A stretch of 5,467 bases of DNA from CAZWXH01 sp964637725 (GTDB taxonomy: Bacteria > Bacillota_I > Bacilli_A > Erysipelotrichales > Coprobacillaceae). Below are positions 5,418-5,467 of the stretch, piece by piece; the stretch's first letter is position 1; each line of letters starts with the position of its first letter. The stretch spans positions 1 to 5,467 of the forward strand of contig CAZWXH010000114.1 in NCBI GenBank assembly GCA_964637725.1, written 5' to 3'. The notes under the pieces are model-generated. The model saw only the letters and a list, made by a program, of their open reading frames with translations. It searched no databases and had not been told where the DNA came from. Both the position numbers and the translations under genes were made by a program.

Positions 5418-5420
5418 TCC
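5402..5420. repeat. Perfect inverted repeat over the plus-strand -10
   Basis: GGAATTAT (5402-5409), a TTT centre and ATAATTCC (5413-5420). On the plus strand it covers the TATAAT box and could be an operator. On the minus strand the hairpin is followed by TTTT, so a weak AT-rich terminator for a gene arriving from the right is an alternative reading. Confidence 0.55.
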
Positions 5421-5423
5421 ACT

Positions 5424-5467
5424 CACTTGTTAAAGTAAGCTTCTCTTCTTATCTCGCAGAGAGAATA
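5424..5467 (+). ncRNA. Probable 5' end of a T-box riboswitch (partial)
   Basis: After the plus-strand promoter the sequence has AAAGTAA (5432-5438), a pyrimidine-rich stretch of about 20 bases and CAGAGAG (5457-5463). This order and spacing is typical of the start of T-box Stem I: the AGTA element of the S-turn, then the AGAGAG element that precedes the GGTTGGTG-like segment. T-box leaders sense uncharged tRNA and control aminoacyl-tRNA synthetase, amino-acid biosynthesis or transport genes. The specifier loop, the antiterminator with its TGG-ACCGCG-like box and the controlled gene lie beyond the window, so the amino acid cannot be named. The main alternative is the 3' end of a minus-strand gene: a frame of 14 codons, ending in TGA at 5425-5423, is open to the window edge. 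Confidence 0.5.

Noticed and set aside
5447..5467. Start of a SAM-I (S-box) riboswitch, suggested by CTTATC
   Set aside because: The expected AGAG-GG--GAGGGA sequence does not follow CTTATC; the AGTA to AGAGAG arrangement fits a T-box better.
5423..5467. C-terminal end of a minus-strand gene (14 open codons then TGA)
   Set aside because: Too short to judge and no recognisable family; kept only as the alternative to the T-box reading.

Overview
The window is a low-G+C, standard-code (TGA is a stop, TGG is Trp) Firmicutes chromosome segment. The protein set and AT-rich codon use fit the Erysipelotrichia/Coprobacillaceae side of the phylum or a related gut lineage; that placement is inference. 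Every supported gene reads on the minus strand, so transcription runs from right to left. Packing is tight, with several stop/start overlaps.

Right end (about 5311-5467): an intergenic region with a strong extended -10 promoter for nagA on the minus strand. On the plus strand there is a TATAAT box followed by what looks like the 5' end of a T-box riboswitch that runs off the window, suggesting a divergent amino-acid-related gene.

3291-5310: nagA (N-acetylglucosamine-6-phosphate deacetylase) and a LacX-type aldose 1-epimerase, 10 bases apart, form an amino-sugar/sugar catabolic pair. The epimerase gene carries a 22-base perfect palindrome near its 3' end.

2879-3252: two small genes. One is a 57-residue Cse60-like protein, a family whose Bacillus subtilis member is made in the mother cell under SigE. 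The other is a 49-residue protein with eight cysteines (DUF1540 type). The cysteine-rich gene has a near-perfect ribosome binding site, a SigE-like promoter candidate and a clear intrinsic terminator.

50-2840: an apparent five-gene operon starting from an extended -10 promoter at about 2860: an unrecognised lipoprotein, rsuA (16S rRNA pseudouridine synthase), trmB (tRNA m7G46 methyltransferase), ytpP (thioredoxin-like, CPDC active site) and ytpR (tRNA-binding-domain protein). The trmB/ytpP/ytpR part resembles the neighbourhood known in B. subtilis. The theme is RNA modification and translation, with a thioredoxin and a surface lipoprotein attached.

The sequence shows no mobile element, CRISPR array, tRNA or rRNA. 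It is mostly an ordinary core region. The points most worth a second look are the partial T-box, the small sporulation-like gene pair, and the palindrome in the epimerase gene.
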